NCBI RefSeq assembly: GCF_900573985.1
Contig: NZ_UWOK01000001.1
Location: 1,364,001 to 1,428,000, forward strand
Direction: 5' to 3'
DNA length: 64,000 nucleotides
Origin: Campylobacter showae
Lineage (GTDB): Bacteria; Campylobacterota; Campylobacteria; Campylobacterales; Campylobacteraceae
A model generated the notes under the pieces. The model ran no database searches. It saw only the letters and a list, made by a program, of their open reading frames with translations, and was not told the origin of the DNA. Positions within the stretch are counted from its first letter, which is position 1; every line of letters starts with the position of its first letter. The position numbers and the translations under genes are program-made. This document shows, one piece after another, positions 18,873 through 28,146 of this stretch.

Positions 18873-19595
18873 CTAAAATTTGATATTAAAATCCTTTGCG
18901 ATCTTTATTTTTAAATCCTCGCCGATATTTTTAAACATAGCGTTTATATCGGCATTTTTGCTCATAAATTTTTCCATTTGCGAGTTTATCTTGTCTCCGT
19001 TTTCTTTTATCATCTCGCGAGCTTTTTGCTCTGCGCTATCTTTGGTGTGCTGCGCAAGCGCAGCGAACGATTTGACGAAAGTTTCTTTGATCTCGTTCTT
19101 GGTTTGTGCACCGAAAAGCCCACTTATGATCTGCTGTAAAAACGGCTCTATCTCGTTAAATAGCGCCGAGTTTTGCTTTACGTTTTGCACCTGTTCGCTC
19201 ACATGCTCGCCAAATACGCATTCGTTGCAAAAATGCTCGCAGTTGTTGATGAGTAGGTTGTATTTTTGCTCGCCTACGCGCGACTTGGCGCAAAGGGCTA
19301 TATCTTGGCCGCTAAAAGGCGAATTTGCGTGCTTTTTTATATGCCAAGTATCACCGCTTGCAAACTCCTCGAGGCTAGTCATCTCCACTTTTGCCACGTT
19401 GCGTTTATCTAGCGGCACGACGTTACTTAAGATCTCCTCAAAACAGCTCTTTTCAAGCACGATCCCGCGCGCCAAGCCGTTATAATGCACGACCATATCG
19501 TCTCCGACGTAAATGCCGTGATGTTCGTAAAGCTTTACGCCAAACACACTTCTATCTACGAAGATGTGATCGCCTATTTTTGGTAAATTTTCCAT
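18873..19595 (-). CDS. LRAT-domain (permuted NlpC/P60-like) protein
   Basis: A 240-residue protein. The first 130 residues match the LRAT-like papain fold: an N-terminal GDHIFVDR strand, the histidine pair in EHHGIYVG (H25/H26), a further VVHYNG, and the catalytic cysteine C119 in NNCEHFCNEC. Such enzymes are thiol acyltransferases or hydrolases acting on lipids or peptides. The C-terminal half (about 135-240) is helical and charged, without membrane segments, and may be a coiled coil. No signal peptide. It converges on the Imm10-like gene. Substrate and role are unknown: it could be a toxin-like effector or a housekeeping lipid enzyme. Confidence 0.72.
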   Translation of the reverse strand: MENLPKIGDHIFVDRSVFGVKLYEHHGIYVGDDMVVHYNGLARGIVLEKSCFEEILSNVVPLDKRNVAKVEMTSLEEFASGDTWHIKKHANSPFSGQDIALCAKSRVGEQKYNLLINNCEHFCNECVFGEHVSEQVQNVKQNSALFNEIEPFLQQIISGLFGAQTKNEIKETFVKSFAALAQHTKDSAEQKAREMIKENGDKINSQMEKFMSKNADINAMFKNIGEDLKIKIAKDFNIKF

Positions 19596-19702
19596 ATTTC
19601 TCTCTATAAAATTTCTTAATTATCGCAATAAAACGACAAATTTAGCCCAAATTTGCTAAATTTCAAATATCATCTAAATTTGACAAACCGCAAGGAGTGA
19701 AT

Positions 19703-20332
19703 ATGAAAAGACGAAATTTTATAAAATTTGCCGCCGTTTCGGGAGTTGCGGCGCTACCTAGCGCGCTAAATGCCACAAGCCAAAACGTAGATAAAATATC
19801 GCAAAATAAAGCCGCGATGAAACGGTTTGAAATAGCTATAAACAGCGCAGACGCGGCGGCTCTAAAAGAGCTGGTGGATCCAAAAGCGCCTTTTCTTACG
19901 CCTGCTTCACCGGAGCCGCTTTACGGCGGAGAGGGGTACTTTGCGGTGGTAAAGATGATGCGAGATAGCTTCCCCGAGGTGCAGTGGGCGATGCAAGACA
20001 TGGTGGCGGACGAGCGCTGCGTGGCGGTGTATTGGCTTTGCACTGGTACGCATGAGCATGACTTTGCGGGTGTGGCGGCTACTGGGCGTAAATTTAGTGC
20101 TAGGGTGATGAACTTTTACTATTTTAACGACGCTGGCAAGATCACGAACGACGTGGCGGCCGAGATGGCGATCGATATCCTGCAAGAGCTATCGGCGCAC
20201 GCGATAAATAACGACTTTCCGCTTCGCTTCGCCTTTTTCAGCTATTTTTGGCTAAAATCGCCCAAAAATCAAAAGGCGACATATGGACTACATCAAGCTT
20301 CTAAAAGACAATGGCCTACTGTGCGTCATTGA
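19703..20332 (+). CDS. Tat-exported SnoaL-like protein with aberrant C-terminal tail
   Basis: A protein of about 209 residues starting at ATG 19703, five bases after AAGGAG. It opens with a twin-arginine signal (MKRRNFIKFAAVSGVAALP), so it is probably exported folded. Residues about 40-160 form a SnoaL-like (NTF2-fold) domain, with GTHEHDFAGVAATGRKF and FNDAGKI typical of the ester-cyclase subgroup. The domain ends near DILQEL. The remaining 40 or so residues (AHAINNDFP... to TVRH) look like translated intergenic sequence and overlap the first 50 bases of ubiD, suggesting a lost stop codon. Ligand unknown. Confidence 0.7.
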   Translation: MKRRNFIKFAAVSGVAALPSALNATSQNVDKISQNKAAMKRFEIAINSADAAALKELVDPKAPFLTPASPEPLYGGEGYFAVVKMMRDSFPEVQWAMQDMVADERCVAVYWLCTGTHEHDFAGVAATGRKFSARVMNFYYFNDAGKITNDVAAEMAIDILQELSAHAINNDFPLRFAFFSYFWLKSPKNQKATYGLHQASKRQWPTVRH

Positions 20333-22091
20333 CGAGCCTGCGGATATCGATCTGGAGATCGCGCACGCAAGCTACATCGAGGTCAAGCGCGAAAACTCGC
20401 AGGCGCTGCTTTTTACAAACCCTATCTGCAAAAAAACGGGACGTAAATTTGCTCCCGTGCTAGCCAATATCTACGGCTCAAAGCGCGCTTTAGAGCTGAT
20501 TTTCGGACGCGAGCCTGACGAGATCGCAAGCGAGATCGAGCGGCTTTTAAAGCCTAAAAAACCTAAAAGCTTTGGCGAAAAGCTAAATTTTGCCTCGTAT
20601 TTGTTTGAGATGAGAAAAATTTTCACGAAAAGATTAAAAGGCGAGGGTGAGTGTCAGCAGGTTAAATTTACGGGCGATGAGGTCGATCTGCTCTCGCTTC
20701 CAGCGCTAAAAACATGGCCGCTTGACGGCGGGGCCTTTATCACGATGGGGCAGGTTTACACGCAGAGCCTGGGCGGCGAACTGCAAAACGTCGGCATGTA
20801 CCGATTGCAAATTTACGGTAAAAATCGCCTCGGCATGCACTGGCAGATCCACAAAGACGGCGCGAATTTCTTTAACGAATACAAGCGCGCGGGCAAAAAA
20901 ATGCCAGTTTCGGTAGCTATCGGCGGCGATCCGCTCTATATCTGGTGCGGCCAGGCGCCGCTACCAAAAGGCGTGTTTGAGCTGCTGCTTTACGGCTTTA
21001 TCCGCAAAGAGCCGGCCAAACTCGTAAAGTCGCTGACGAATGAAATTTACGTCCCGCACGACGCGGACTACGTGATCGAGGGCTTTGTGGATACGGATAA
21101 ATTTGAGCTTGAGGGGCCTTTTGGCGATCACACCGGCTTTTATACGCCAGTGGGGCCGTTTCCGGTGATGGAGGTTACGGCGATAACTAGCAAGCGTGAG
21201 CCCGTATTTCACGCGACCGTGGTTGGCAAGCCGCCGCTTGAAGATAAGTATATGGGCTGGGCGACCGAGCGCATTTTCTTGCCGCTTTTGCGCACGACTG
21301 TACCGGAGCTTTTAGACTACAACATGCCTGAAAACGGCGTCTTTCACAACCTGATTTTGGCTAAAATCAACGCCCTTTATCCCGCGCACGCAAAGCAGGC
21401 GATGCACGCTTTTTGGGGTGTGGGGCAGATGAGCTTTGTAAAGCACGCTGTTTTTGTGGGCGATGATGCGCCAAATTTGAGCGATTATGACGCGCTTACG
21501 GAGCATATTTTAAACCGCTTTGGTGATAAAAGCCTGCTAATCAGCGAGGGCGTGTGCGATCAGCTCGATCACGCGAGCCCGAACTCTTGCTTTGGCGGTA
21601 AGCTGGGCGTCGACGCTACGCAGGACTTTTCTACGCCTGCGCCGGTGCTTTTGGATGATGCCGCGCTGCTGGCTAAATTTAAAGAAGTAGAGCCAAATTT
21701 AACGCAGCTAGCGCAGTTTAAAACAAATACAAAAACGCCGATTTGTGTCGTCAAATTTGACAAAAACCGCCTTGTAAAAGAGGTTTTTGAAGAGCTTTTG
21801 AAATTTAAAGAGCACTTTAAGCTACTCGTTTTCGTCGGCTCTGAAAACCGCCTGGAAAATCCATATATGATGCTTTGGCGCGTGACAAATAATATCGACG
21901 CATTGCGCGATATCTACGTGCGTGAGGGTGCGGTCTGCATCGACGCCACTGCAAAAGGCGAGGCCGAGGGCTATACGCGCGGCTGGCCGCTGCAAACCGA
22001 CTGCGACCGAGACGTGGTAGCGGATCTGGTTAAGTGTGGCATAGTAAAAGACGAACCCGAGCTGTTTAGTAAATTTGAGATTTTCGGATAG
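20283..22091 (+). CDS. ubiD: UbiD-family decarboxylase, menaquinone pathway
   Basis: A 602-residue prenylated-FMN-dependent decarboxylase. The family marks are visible (GMYRLQIYGKNRLGMHWQIHKDGA, EGPFGDHTGFYTP, and the NSCFGGKLGVDAT segment near 420-440). In Campylobacter the UbiD-type enzyme next to the hem genes is annotated as a menaquinone biosynthesis decarboxylase, fitting the futalosine route used by this group. It begins at ATG 20283 behind AAAAGG. In C. jejuni ubiD directly follows hemC; here three genes lie between. The cofactor enzyme UbiX is not in the window. Confidence 0.93.
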   Translation: MDYIKLLKDNGLLCVIDEPADIDLEIAHASYIEVKRENSQALLFTNPICKKTGRKFAPVLANIYGSKRALELIFGREPDEIASEIERLLKPKKPKSFGEKLNFASYLFEMRKIFTKRLKGEGECQQVKFTGDEVDLLSLPALKTWPLDGGAFITMGQVYTQSLGGELQNVGMYRLQIYGKNRLGMHWQIHKDGANFFNEYKRAGKKMPVSVAIGGDPLYIWCGQAPLPKGVFELLLYGFIRKEPAKLVKSLTNEIYVPHDADYVIEGFVDTDKFELEGPFGDHTGFYTPVGPFPVMEVTAITSKREPVFHATVVGKPPLEDKYMGWATERIFLPLLRTTVPELLDYNMPENGVFHNLILAKINALYPAHAKQAMHAFWGVGQMSFVKHAVFVGDDAPNLSDYDALTEHILNRFGDKSLLISEGVCDQLDHASPNSCFGGKLGVDATQDFSTPAPVLLDDAALLAKFKEVEPNLTQLAQFKTNTKTPICVVKFDKNRLVKEVFEELLKFKEHFKLLVFVGSENRLENPYMMLWRVTNNIDALRDIYVREGAVCIDATAKGEAEGYTRGWPLQTDCDRDVVADLVKCGIVKDEPELFSKFEIFG

Positions 22092-22190
22092 ATTTAAACT
22101 AGGCAAATTTGAGATGTTAAATTTGCCGAGCCGCTTAAATAAATTCATTTTTCAAGCACCTTTTTAGCCCGAATTTTATAAAATCGCAAA

Positions 22191-23024
22191 ATGGATAAAG
22201 AACGCCTAATAATCGATAAATTTAGCAACTCCTTCATCGGCGACGACGGCGCTGTAGTGGCGCATGAGCGCGGCAAATGGGTGTATAGTAAGGATCTTTT
22301 TTGCGAGGGGACGCACTTCCTAGCAGGATGGCTCAGTATGGAGGAGATCGCGCGCAAGGCGATGCTGGTAAATCTCTCCGATGCCGTCGCGATGAACGCC
22401 GAGCCTAAATTTGCGCTTCTTGGACTTGGGCTACCCAAAAAAACAAGTGCGGCGCAGATATCGGCGCTACATAAAGGATTTTCCGACGTTTGCGACGAGT
22501 ACGGCGTCACTATCATCGGCGGCGACACGATCGGTAGCGATAAAATTTTACTTAGCGTTACGGTTATCTCGCACGTTCGAGGCAAGGCGATCTTACGAAG
22601 CGGCGCGAAAAAAGGCGACTTGGTTGCTTTTACGGGCGAGCTCGGGCAGAGTCTAAAAGGGCTTAGGACGCTTTTAAACGGCGGACGGGTCGCGTCAAAT
22701 TCGCGCTTTAAAAGGCCTGTTTTAAAAGATAAATTTTTCTACGCCGCAGCGGATAAGATAAACGCTGCTATGGACCTCTCAGACGGGCTTTGCACCGATC
22801 TAGCCAAGCTTTGCGCGCAGAGTCGGTGTGGTGCTAAATTTATCAAGCGGCTAAGCAAACACGAACTAAATAGCGGTGAGGAGTACGAGATTTTATTTAC
22901 ATTTAGTCCGAAAAATCGCGCCAAAATCCTCAGCCTCGCTCACAAAAGTCGCACTAAAATCACGATCTTTGCTAAAATCACGAAAGGAAAATTTAAAAGC
23001 AATGCAAGAAACCACCATTTTTAA
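22191..23024 (+). CDS. thiL: thiamine-monophosphate kinase ThiL
   Basis: A 277-residue kinase that phosphorylates thiamine monophosphate to the active diphosphate. The PurM-like fold is indicated by [31 protein letters not shown] and the late AMDLSDGL. It is a little shorter than the E. coli enzyme. It starts at ATG 22191 after a 99-base gap and overlaps truD by 23 bases, a thiL-truD pairing I also recall from C. jejuni. Confidence 0.92.
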   Translation: MDKERLIIDKFSNSFIGDDGAVVAHERGKWVYSKDLFCEGTHFLAGWLSMEEIARKAMLVNLSDAVAMNAEPKFALLGLGLPKKTSAAQISALHKGFSDVCDEYGVTIIGGDTIGSDKILLSVTVISHVRGKAILRSGAKKGDLVAFTGELGQSLKGLRTLLNGGRVASNSRFKRPVLKDKFFYAAADKINAAMDLSDGLCTDLAKLCAQSRCGAKFIKRLSKHELNSGEEYEILFTFSPKNRAKILSLAHKSRTKITIFAKITKGKFKSNARNHHF

Positions 23025-24126
23025 GCCTCTTTACGCGCTCACTCACGCGCCCATCAACGCGTATTTTAGTAAAAACTCGGACGATTTTGTTGTGCGCGAG
23101 ATCCCGCTTTACACATTTAGCGGGCAGGGCGAGCACCTCATCGTTGAAATCTGCAAAAAAGATATGACGACGCAAGAAGCCTTGCACGCTCTAAGCGAGG
23201 TTAGCGGCGTAAAGATGCGAGATTTTGGCTACGCGGGGCTAAAAGACAAGCAAGGCATGACGACGCAGTTTATCTCGATGCCGCGTAAATTTGAGGCGAC
23301 TCTTGCAAATTTTAGCCACGAAAAGATGAAAATTTTAAGCATCGCCGCGCATGACAATAAGCTTCGCATCGGGCATTTAAAGGGCAATAGCTTTTTCATC
23401 CGCCTAAAAAAAGTGATGCCTAGCGAGGCCGCCAAGCTTGAGCAAGCCGTGCGAAACATTGACGAGACGGGCTATCCAAACTACTTTGGCTATCAGCGTT
23501 TCGGCAAATACGGCGATAACGCGCAAAGCGGGCTGGAGCTGCTAAAATCAGGCACCGTAAACGGCAAAAAGAGCAAAAATCCAAAGCTAAACGATTTTTT
23601 GATCTCGGCATATCAAAGCGATCTTTTTAACCGCTGGCTTAGCAAACGCGTGGAGATTTCGAGGTTTGCGCAGGATTTTAGCCTCTCTGAGCTAGCTCAA
23701 ATTTACCCGTATCTTGACGGCGCGATTTTGAAAAATTTAAAATCGCAAAAGAGATTTTTTAAGCTTATTGAGGGCGAAGTTTTGGGGCATTACCCGCACG
23801 GTAAATGCTTTTTGTGCGAGGATTTGGATGCGGAAGGCGCGCGCTTTGACGCGAGAGATATCACTAGCTGCGGGCTGATCGCAGGCGCAAAGGCGTACGA
23901 GGCGCAGGGCGCGGCGAAGGTAGTAGAGGATCAAATTTTCGCGCAGGCAAATGAATATAAAGCCAAGATGACGGGCTCAAGGCGCTTTGCGTGGTGTTAT
24001 TTGGAGGATGCCGGTTACAAATACAACGAGGAAAAGGCGCATTTTACGATAAATTTCACGCTACAAAAAGGCAGCTACGCGACGGTGGTGCTGGAGGAAA
24101 TTTTACACAAAAATATTTTTGAATAA
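23002..24126 (+). CDS. truD: tRNA pseudouridine(13) synthase TruD
   Basis: A 374-residue pseudouridine synthase acting on U13 of tRNA-Glu. Motifs are FVVREIPLY, the catalytic aspartate region [15 protein letters not shown] and the insertion-domain NYFGYQRFG. The frame is open upstream, but the start is ATG 23002, which begins [15 protein letters not shown] and has AAGGAAA about ten bases upstream. It overlaps thiL by 23 bases. Confidence 0.94.
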   Translation: MQETTIFKPLYALTHAPINAYFSKNSDDFVVREIPLYTFSGQGEHLIVEICKKDMTTQEALHALSEVSGVKMRDFGYAGLKDKQGMTTQFISMPRKFEATLANFSHEKMKILSIAAHDNKLRIGHLKGNSFFIRLKKVMPSEAAKLEQAVRNIDETGYPNYFGYQRFGKYGDNAQSGLELLKSGTVNGKKSKNPKLNDFLISAYQSDLFNRWLSKRVEISRFAQDFSLSELAQIYPYLDGAILKNLKSQKRFFKLIEGEVLGHYPHGKCFLCEDLDAEGARFDARDITSCGLIAGAKAYEAQGAAKVVEDQIFAQANEYKAKMTGSRRFAWCYLEDAGYKYNEEKAHFTINFTLQKGSYATVVLEEILHKNIFE

Positions 24127-24641
24127 TCTAGAACAAAACGGCTTGTATTTTGGAGTGCTTTTGTGTGGTTTGCTAAAATTTCGCTCGGCAGACTATTTTT
24201 GCTTCGCTTTGCTAGCGACTTCTAGCAGAAGTCTAGTTTACGCAAAATTTTAGCTGCACAACCCCAAGAACCGTCTCAAGATACTTCGCCCTAACTTTCT
24301 ATGTTCAAATTTGGCGTTATATTCGGTTAAATTTGCAAATTTCTACTTTAAATTTTGGCGACTACAGTAGAGCGTTAAATTTGACTAGATGAGCGCTTGC
24401 CTTGGTTTTGTCAAATTTCAACTCTATCGCCAGCTTGCCTCATGCCTCGCGCTCGTATTATTAAAGCTACAAATTTATGATTATTTTTATTAAATTTGAT
24501 CGTTTTAAAATCAAAGTATCTAAAAGTAACATTAACTAAAAGAACTAAATATTGTTCATTATCTTAATCTCCTTTTTACTCATTCCTAAGCTTCGCGACT
24601 GTATATTACTTATGTATTTACTTTATTTTTAAGGAGGCTTT
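24127..24641. other. 515-base gap before the YjiH-like gene
   Basis: No ORF with a ribosome-binding site is visible here. It has a small perfect hairpin (GACTTCT-AGC-AGAAGTC, 24217-24233) and several TAAATTTG/CAAATTT words. TATATT at 24602-24607 could be the -10 box of the next operon, and AAGGAGG lies just before its ATG. Confidence 0.5.
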
Positions 24642-25280
24642 ATGCAAGAGGCAAACGACGGCAAAAAGCTAGCGATCGGCACCGTTGCCTTGATCCTAGC
24701 TATCGTCTTTTTCGGCGGTTTCTTAAAGGATGTCGCGGGCGGTATTTTTGATTTCGGTAAGTTAACCGGTCAGTTCCCGGAGTGGTTTAAGACCGCAGGC
24801 GGCACAAGCGCAAAGGGCGGTTTTATATTTGCGCTTAGCTTGGCTCCAGCGATCATGCTAGCTCTTGGATTCGTCGCGATATTTGAGAGATATTACGCGC
24901 TTTACGCGGCTTCACGCTGGCTAACTCCCGTGCTAAAGCCTCTCATAGGCATCCCAGGCTGCTGCTCGATCTCGCTCATAGCTAGTACACAAAGCACCGA
25001 CGCAGGTAGCTCTACGGCTAAATTTTTACGCCAAGACGGCAAGATCACTCACAAAGAGCTTTTAATATTTGCCGCATTTCAGTTTAGCGCAGGCGCGATG
25101 ATCACGAATTTCCTAGCGTCTTTCGCTCCGTTGCTCACGGTAGCCGATAAAAATGGAGCCCTAGCGCCTATATCTATCGCGGCGGGCTTAGGGATTATCT
25201 TGGTGTTTAAGGTATTTGGCGCAAATTTGATGAGACTTTACGTTAAAAAATTCGTAAAAGACGGGGAGGCTGAAGTATGA
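24642..25280 (+). CDS. YjiH-family nucleoside-recognition (Gate) membrane protein
   Basis: A 212-residue inner-membrane protein with about five hydrophobic segments. The central segment, GIPGCCSISLIASTQSTDAGSST, and the pattern of short broken helices match the Gate (nucleoside recognition) domain of YjiH and spore-maturation protein A. It overlaps its partner (YjiG-like) by four bases. In E. coli yjiH-yjiG stand beside the isoaspartyl peptidase gene iadA; here an M20 peptidase follows, so the pair may move peptides or amino acids. That role is inference. Confidence 0.8.
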   Translation: MQEANDGKKLAIGTVALILAIVFFGGFLKDVAGGIFDFGKLTGQFPEWFKTAGGTSAKGGFIFALSLAPAIMLALGFVAIFERYYALYAASRWLTPVLKPLIGIPGCCSISLIASTQSTDAGSSTAKFLRQDGKITHKELLIFAAFQFSAGAMITNFLASFAPLLTVADKNGALAPISIAAGLGIILVFKVFGANLMRLYVKKFVKDGEAEV

Positions 25281-25741
25281 GCGAGCAAGCTAATAATAAA
25301 TTATTAACCGACGTTTTCGTAGAAGGCGCTAGGAAGGGCTGGGATATCGCCGTTCACAACACTATCCCAAACGTCCTTATGGCTTTTGTTATCATACACA
25401 TCCTAAAGGTCTCTGGCGCGCTTGATATCATAGGCAAGTATCTTGGCTTCGTCATGTTGCCGCTAGGGCTTCCCGGCGAGTCGATAGCGGTCATAATGGC
25501 GGCATTTCTTAGCTGGGGCGGATCTGCCGGCGTGCTAGTGGCGCTAGTTCAGGGCGGTACTCTAATGGCTCCAGATATCGCAGTACTGATCCCTGGCATG
25601 GCGCTAGTGGGCTCTACGGTGCAGTATATGGGGCGCGTACTGGGCGTGCTGGGAATTCCGGGCAAGCACTACTTGGTGCTATTTGGTATATGTATCCTAA
25701 ACGCCTATCTAGCGATGTTTGTGATGAGCCTCATCGTATAA
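25277..25741 (+). CDS. YjiG-family nucleoside-recognition (Gate) membrane protein
   Basis: A 154-residue inner-membrane protein, the second half of the YjiH/YjiG pair and akin to spore-maturation protein B. It has four to five hydrophobic segments, with FLSWGGSAGVLVALVQGG in the middle and a conserved VGSTVQYMGRVLGVLGIPG near the end. The start overlaps the previous stop (ATGA) and the M20 peptidase begins ten bases after it, so all three are one operon. Confidence 0.8.
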   Translation: MSEQANNKLLTDVFVEGARKGWDIAVHNTIPNVLMAFVIIHILKVSGALDIIGKYLGFVMLPLGLPGESIAVIMAAFLSWGGSAGVLVALVQGGTLMAPDIAVLIPGMALVGSTVQYMGRVLGVLGIPGKHYLVLFGICILNAYLAMFVMSLIV

Positions 25742-25751
25742 AGGATAGTCC

Positions 25752-26870
25752 ATGAAACAAGAGGAGCTAAAGCAATACCTAGCCGAGCTAAAGGAGCTAA
25801 CCGATATCGAGAGTCCGACGGCTAGCATAGAGGGCGTAAATGGCGTCGCAAAGTGGTTTATGAACAAAGCTGATAAGCTCGGTCTAAAACACGAAACGGT
25901 AGCGCTGGGCACCGATAAGGTCGCTGACTGCCTGCTCATCTCAAACAACCCGAACGCGGCGAAATTTGACGTGCTTTTCGTCGCGCACATGGATACGGTT
26001 TTCCCCGTAGGCTCGGTGCAAAATACCCCGTTTACCCAGAGTGAGAATAGGGTAAACGCGCTAGGCGTCATCGACGACAAGGGCGGCGCGCTACTGTCGC
26101 TCTACGTCATCAAGGAGCTTGATCTTAGCAAAATCAACGTCGCTTTGTTTCTAAACTCGCACGAGGAGACGGGGTCGAATTTTGCCAAAGAAAAGATCCG
26201 CGAATATGCGAGAAAGTCCAAATTTTGCCTCGTGATGGAGCCCGCTCGCGAGGACGGCTCGATGGTAGCGACTAGAAAAGGCGTGATGACCTACGTGATT
26301 GAGTTTTACGGCGTGGGCGCGCATGCGGGCAATCACCCAGAGCTTGGCCGCTCAGCACTCGTCGAGGCGGCAAATTTTGTAGTCGAGCTATCAAAACTGA
26401 CCGATTTTGCGGCGGGACATACTTTTAACTCTATCATCACAAATGGCGGCACTGCGCACAACGTAGTGCCCGAGTTTGTCAGCGTGACCTGCGAGATGCG
26501 GTATAAATTTGCCTCCTCGGTCGAGTTTTTCAATAAAAAGCTAGATGAAATCCTAAGCAAACCGTTCATAAACGGCGTAACGCACAAAAAGACATTAATC
26601 AACGAAGAGGCGCCGATGATAGACGAGCAAAATTTGCCGAGGATCAAAGCGATATTTGACGAGGTCGCCAAAGAAACGGACGCGAAGGTGAGCTGGGTGG
26701 ACGCCGGCGGTCTAAGCGACGGCAACATCACGGCCTCGGCTGGCTGCCCGACGATCGACGGACTGGGGCCAACCGGCGGAAATATGCACACCAAAAACGA
26801 ATACATGGAAGTTGACTCCGTCGTACCGAAGTGCAATCTCGTGCTAGACGTCATCAAAAAGCTTGTTTAA
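25752..26870 (+). CDS. M20-family metallopeptidase (carboxypeptidase G2-like)
   Basis: A 372-residue zinc peptidase. Metal ligands and catalytic residues appear in order: FVAHMDTVFP, then DDKGGALL, NSHEETGS (catalytic glutamate pair), VMEPARED and the late histidine in GGNMHTKNEYM. A lid/dimerisation domain lies at about 180-285. Without a signal peptide it is cytoplasmic. It is the third gene of the YjiH/YjiG operon, so its substrate (a short peptide, N-acyl amino acid or glutamyl compound) may be what the membrane pair imports or what it exports after hydrolysis. Confidence 0.87.
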   Translation: MKQEELKQYLAELKELTDIESPTASIEGVNGVAKWFMNKADKLGLKHETVALGTDKVADCLLISNNPNAAKFDVLFVAHMDTVFPVGSVQNTPFTQSENRVNALGVIDDKGGALLSLYVIKELDLSKINVALFLNSHEETGSNFAKEKIREYARKSKFCLVMEPAREDGSMVATRKGVMTYVIEFYGVGAHAGNHPELGRSALVEAANFVVELSKLTDFAAGHTFNSIITNGGTAHNVVPEFVSVTCEMRYKFASSVEFFNKKLDEILSKPFINGVTHKKTLINEEAPMIDEQNLPRIKAIFDEVAKETDAKVSWVDAGGLSDGNITASAGCPTIDGLGPTGGNMHTKNEYMEVDSVVPKCNLVLDVIKKLV

Positions 26871-27030
26871 ATTTAACGGCAAAGGGGTCAAATTTGGCTC
26901 TTTTGCCTTATAATTTTAAAATTTAAAGCCTTGTTTTGTAGCTAAATTTAGTCCAAATTTAGCTACAAATTTCACCATAAAATTTAAAAATCAAACTACT
27001 AATTTTCAATACTCCTGTATCCTTTCGTGC

Positions 27031-27036
27031 TATAAT
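27031..27036 (+). promoter_or_regulatory. -10 box upstream of the Sel1-repeat gene
   Basis: TATAAT, a perfect -10 hexamer, 31 bases before the start codon and preceded by a T-rich stretch, as is usual for Campylobacter vegetative promoters. Confidence 0.6.
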
Positions 27037-27066
27037 TTCATTATAAATCTATTTAAGGGAAGCACT

Positions 27067-27910
27067 ATGAAAAAGCTACTTTTGAGTGCTGCGACAGTCA
27101 GCATTTTGGCTGTTTTTGTTCAGGCAAATCCGTCTGCAGACTACGGCGAAGCGCTAAAAGCTAAAGCGCAAGACAATTATGCAAGCGCGGCGGCGCTTTT
27201 TAAATCTGCTTGCTACGAGGGCGGCAATGATTCGGCTTGCAAGGAGCTGGGTAAAATCTACGAGAGCAGTCGCGGCTCGCAAGTGAGTAAAAATACAACT
27301 TTGGCCAATGAAGCTTATAATAAGTGCTGCGACCTAGACTCATCCAGAAGCGACTGTTGTTCGGCTGTGGGCAGAGAGGCAAAGCCTAGAAGGGTGCTAA
27401 AAGCGCCCGAAAGACCAAAGGATAGCGAAGAGCTGGTAACTGCCGCAAAAGAGTGCCAGGAGGGTAGCGCCGAGCAGTGCGAAAAGGCTTTTGGTCTTTA
27501 TCAAGAAGACCGCCATAGCGAGAAATTTAAAGCATCGTCGAAGGGTTGCGAACTGGGCAGTGCCGTGCTTTGCGAAGAGGCGGGTCTGGCATACGTGAGA
27601 GGTCACGGCGTCCAGCAGGACCACGGTACTGCCGCTCAGTTTTTTCTTAAAAGCTTGTAATGCCAATAACGTATCCGCGTGCGCACGAATAGGCGTCATG
27701 GCTAGAGATATGGGCAACCTAGGTGCCGCGACGGAGATACTAGATCAAGCGTGTCAGACGCTCCCGCGAGCTTGCAGGGATCTAGCGATGATATATCAAA
27801 ACGATTCTTATGACCGCAAAGACGAAGAAAGGGCGCGCGCTTTATATAAAAAGGCGTGCGACGGTGGAGATAATATCGGCTGCACCGGACTTCAGCAGAT
27901 GGGCCAGTAA
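27067..27910 (+). pseudogene. secreted Sel1-repeat (SLR) protein, split by a frameshift
   Basis: The 5' part (27067-27660) has a signal peptide (residues 1 to about 20) and cysteine-paired Sel1-like repeats such as FKSACYEGGNDSACKELGKIY, as in the Hcp/SLR proteins of epsilonproteobacteria. It breaks off at FFLKSL-stop. One base further on, the next frame continues the repeat without a gap: LKACNANNVSACARIG, then VMARDMG, and on to 27910 (CTGLQQMGQ). The switch lies at six T bases (27640-27645); five T would restore a single protein of about 280 residues. It may be a fresh mutation, a sequencing slip, or a switch. AAGGGA precedes the ATG. Confidence 0.75.
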
Positions 27911-28146
27911 AGCCATCTAAAACAAAAGACTGCGCAGAGGAATAGTTTTTAAGCCGAATTTTATTGGTGCAGTCTTTGGTTTCGTCGCGTTTACGGCGAA
28001 TTTTGGCGGACTTGGTTTCGTCAAATTTGAGCTTATTTGGCGGCGACAAATTTGACGCCTATAACTCGTTTTTTAAATTTAGCGGCTTAGATTTTGCTTT
28101 TTGCTTATTTTTTAGTAAAATGAGCGCTAAATTTAAAGGAGAAAAT

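Noticed and set aside
22092..22190. TPP riboswitch before thiL
   Set aside because: The 99-base gap lacks the conserved CTGAGA and ACCTGA-type blocks of the TPP aptamer.
27924..27977. Long-loop inverted repeat (AAAGACTGC / GCAGTCTTT) after the Sel1 gene as a terminator
   Set aside because: The loop is about 30 bases and no T run follows; weak and left unannotated.
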